The translations under genes and the position numbers were made by a program. Below are positions 6,152 through 6,856 of a stretch of DNA of 6,856 nt, piece after piece; the stretch's first letter is position 1; every line of letters begins with the position of its first letter. Origin of the DNA: Rubrivivax sp. (GTDB taxonomy: Bacteria; Pseudomonadota; Gammaproteobacteria; Burkholderiales; Burkholderiaceae_C); assembly GCA_027484885.1 (NCBI GenBank), contig JAIXSD010000526.1:1-6856 (forward strand). The letters run 5' to 3'. The notes below the pieces were generated by a model. That model made no database searches, was not told the origin of the DNA, and worked only from the letters and a program-made list of their open reading frames with translations.

Positions 6152-6856
6152 TCAGCTCACCCCTTCGTACCAGCGCAGCTTGCGGCGCAAGGTGGCGTAA
6201 TAGCTCCAGCCCTTGGGGTGCAGGAAGCAGACCTGGTGGGCCGAGCGGCGCACGGTGATGCGGTCGCCGTGCAGCAGGCTGGCCAGGCTTTGCATGTCGA
6301 AATTGACACTGGCGTCGCGCCCGGCCACGATCTCCATGCGCACCTCGCCGGTGTCTGGCAGAACGATGGGCCGGTTGGACAGGGTGTGCGAGGCAATCGG
6401 CACCAGCAGCCAGCCTCCGATGCTGGGGTGCATGATGGGGCCGCCGGCCGAGAGGGCATAGGCGGTGGAGCCGGTGGGCGAGGCCACGATCACGCCGTCG
6501 GCCCGCATATTGGCCACGAACTCGTCGCCCACATCGATGCGCAGCTCCACCATGCTGGCGGTCGCGCCGCGGCTGACCACCACATCGTTCAGGGCCAGGC
6601 CGTCGAAGATGCTTTCGCCATCGCGCCAGACCGAGCCTTCCAGCATGGAGCGTTTTTCGGTTTCGAAATCGCCGTCCAGAATCGGCGCCAGCGCTTCTTG
6701 AAACTTCTCGAGTGAGATGTCGGTGATGAAACCCAGGCGACCCTGGTTGATGCCCACCAGCGGGATGCCATGCGGCGCCATCTCGCGCGCGAAACCGAGC
6801 ATGGTGCCGTCACCGCCGACGACGATGGCCAGGTCGCAGCGCGAGCCCAGCTCCTC
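6152..6856 (-). CDS. nadK: NAD kinase, C-terminal 234 residues (5' end outside window)
   Basis: NAD kinase phosphorylates NAD to NADP in the cytoplasm, the only known route to NADP in bacteria. The frame is open through the right edge, and the visible part starts about 60 residues into the protein (family length is about 290-300). Visible motifs, numbered within the fragment: 'VVGGDGT' at 12-18 with the catalytic-site Asp16; '[12 protein letters not shown]' at 35-46; 'LNDVVVSRG' at 89-97, where many relatives have N-E instead of N-D; and '[15 protein letters not shown]' at 119-133 followed by 'LSAGGP' at 135-140. It ends '...LRWYEGVS' with TGA at 6152-6154. An internal ATG at 6800-6802 is not the start, because the GGDGT motif straddles it. 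It is the first visible gene of the minus-strand operon with recN and rapZ; the promoter lies outside the window. Confidence 0.96.
   Translation of the reverse strand, partial: EELGSRCDLAIVVGGDGTMLGFAREMAPHGIPLVGINQGRLGFITDISLEKFQEALAPILDGDFETEKRSMLEGSVWRDGESIFDGLALNDVVVSRGATASMVELRIDVGDEFVANMRADGVIVASPTGSTAYALSAGGPIMHPSIGGWLLVPIASHTLSNRPIVLPDTGEVRMEIVAGRDASVNFDMQSLASLLHGDRITVRRSAHQVCFLHPKGWSYYATLRRKLRWYEGVS
6157..6165 (-). promoter_or_regulatory. Ribosome-binding site of recN inside the nadK 3' end
   Basis: Read on the minus strand, AAGGGGTGA lies 8 bases before the recN ATG. It closely follows the anti-16S consensus AAGGAGGTGA. It overlaps the last codons of nadK, so recN translation is probably coupled to nadK translation. 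The site supports ATG 6146-6148 as the recN start. Confidence 0.7.

Noticed and set aside
4466..6715. 749-codon open frame on the + strand opposite recN and nadK
   Set aside because: It is antisense to two genes with intact, family-defining motifs. Its translation is Gly/Ala/Gln/His-rich without domains, the usual product of complementing high-GC coding DNA.
1..6856. CRISPR array, tRNA/rRNA, insertion sequence, phage or defence genes
   Set aside because: No spaced repeats, no cloverleaf or rRNA-like stretch, and no transposase or integrase motifs. Every long coding frame is accounted for by five conventional genes.

Overview
The window is GC-rich chromosomal DNA from a proteobacterium, most likely a betaproteobacterium of the order Burkholderiales (Roseateles/Rubrivivax/Leptothrix-like). 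This rests on protein character (RapZ with a long central insert, NadK with an 'LNDVVVSRG' motif), on a nadK-recN gene order familiar from that group, and on very high third-position GC. The placement is inferred from memory of gene families, not from a search.

Layout. The left edge (1-276, + strand) is the 3' end of mutY, the adenine glycosylase that removes A opposite 8-oxoguanine. A 520-base non-coding stretch follows (277-796). It begins with an AT-rich island holding a possible sigma70-type promoter and an inverted repeat, and continues as a GC-rich leader with small repeats and hairpins, one of them followed by six T's. Next is one complete TonB-dependent outer-membrane receptor of 864 residues (797-3391, + strand), substrate unknown. 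A 30-base perfect palindrome (3407-3436) sits between the convergent receptor and rapZ genes and should terminate transcription from both sides.

The right half is a tight minus-strand operon read nadK -> recN -> rapZ. The NAD kinase gene is cut by the right edge. recN (DNA repair, SMC-like) starts 3 bases after the nadK stop, and rapZ (P-loop nucleotide-binding protein, RNase adapter family) overlaps recN by an ATGA junction. The three products have different jobs: NADP supply, double-strand-break repair and RNA/nucleotide-linked regulation. Their shared transcript therefore says more about conserved gene order than about one pathway. mutY and recN are both genome-maintenance genes, but they lie on opposite strands here.

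Overall this is mostly an ordinary housekeeping region with one accessory-looking transporter gene. I found no mobile element, CRISPR array, tRNA/rRNA or defence system. The parts least explained by known features are the long structured leader of the receptor gene and the insert in RapZ.
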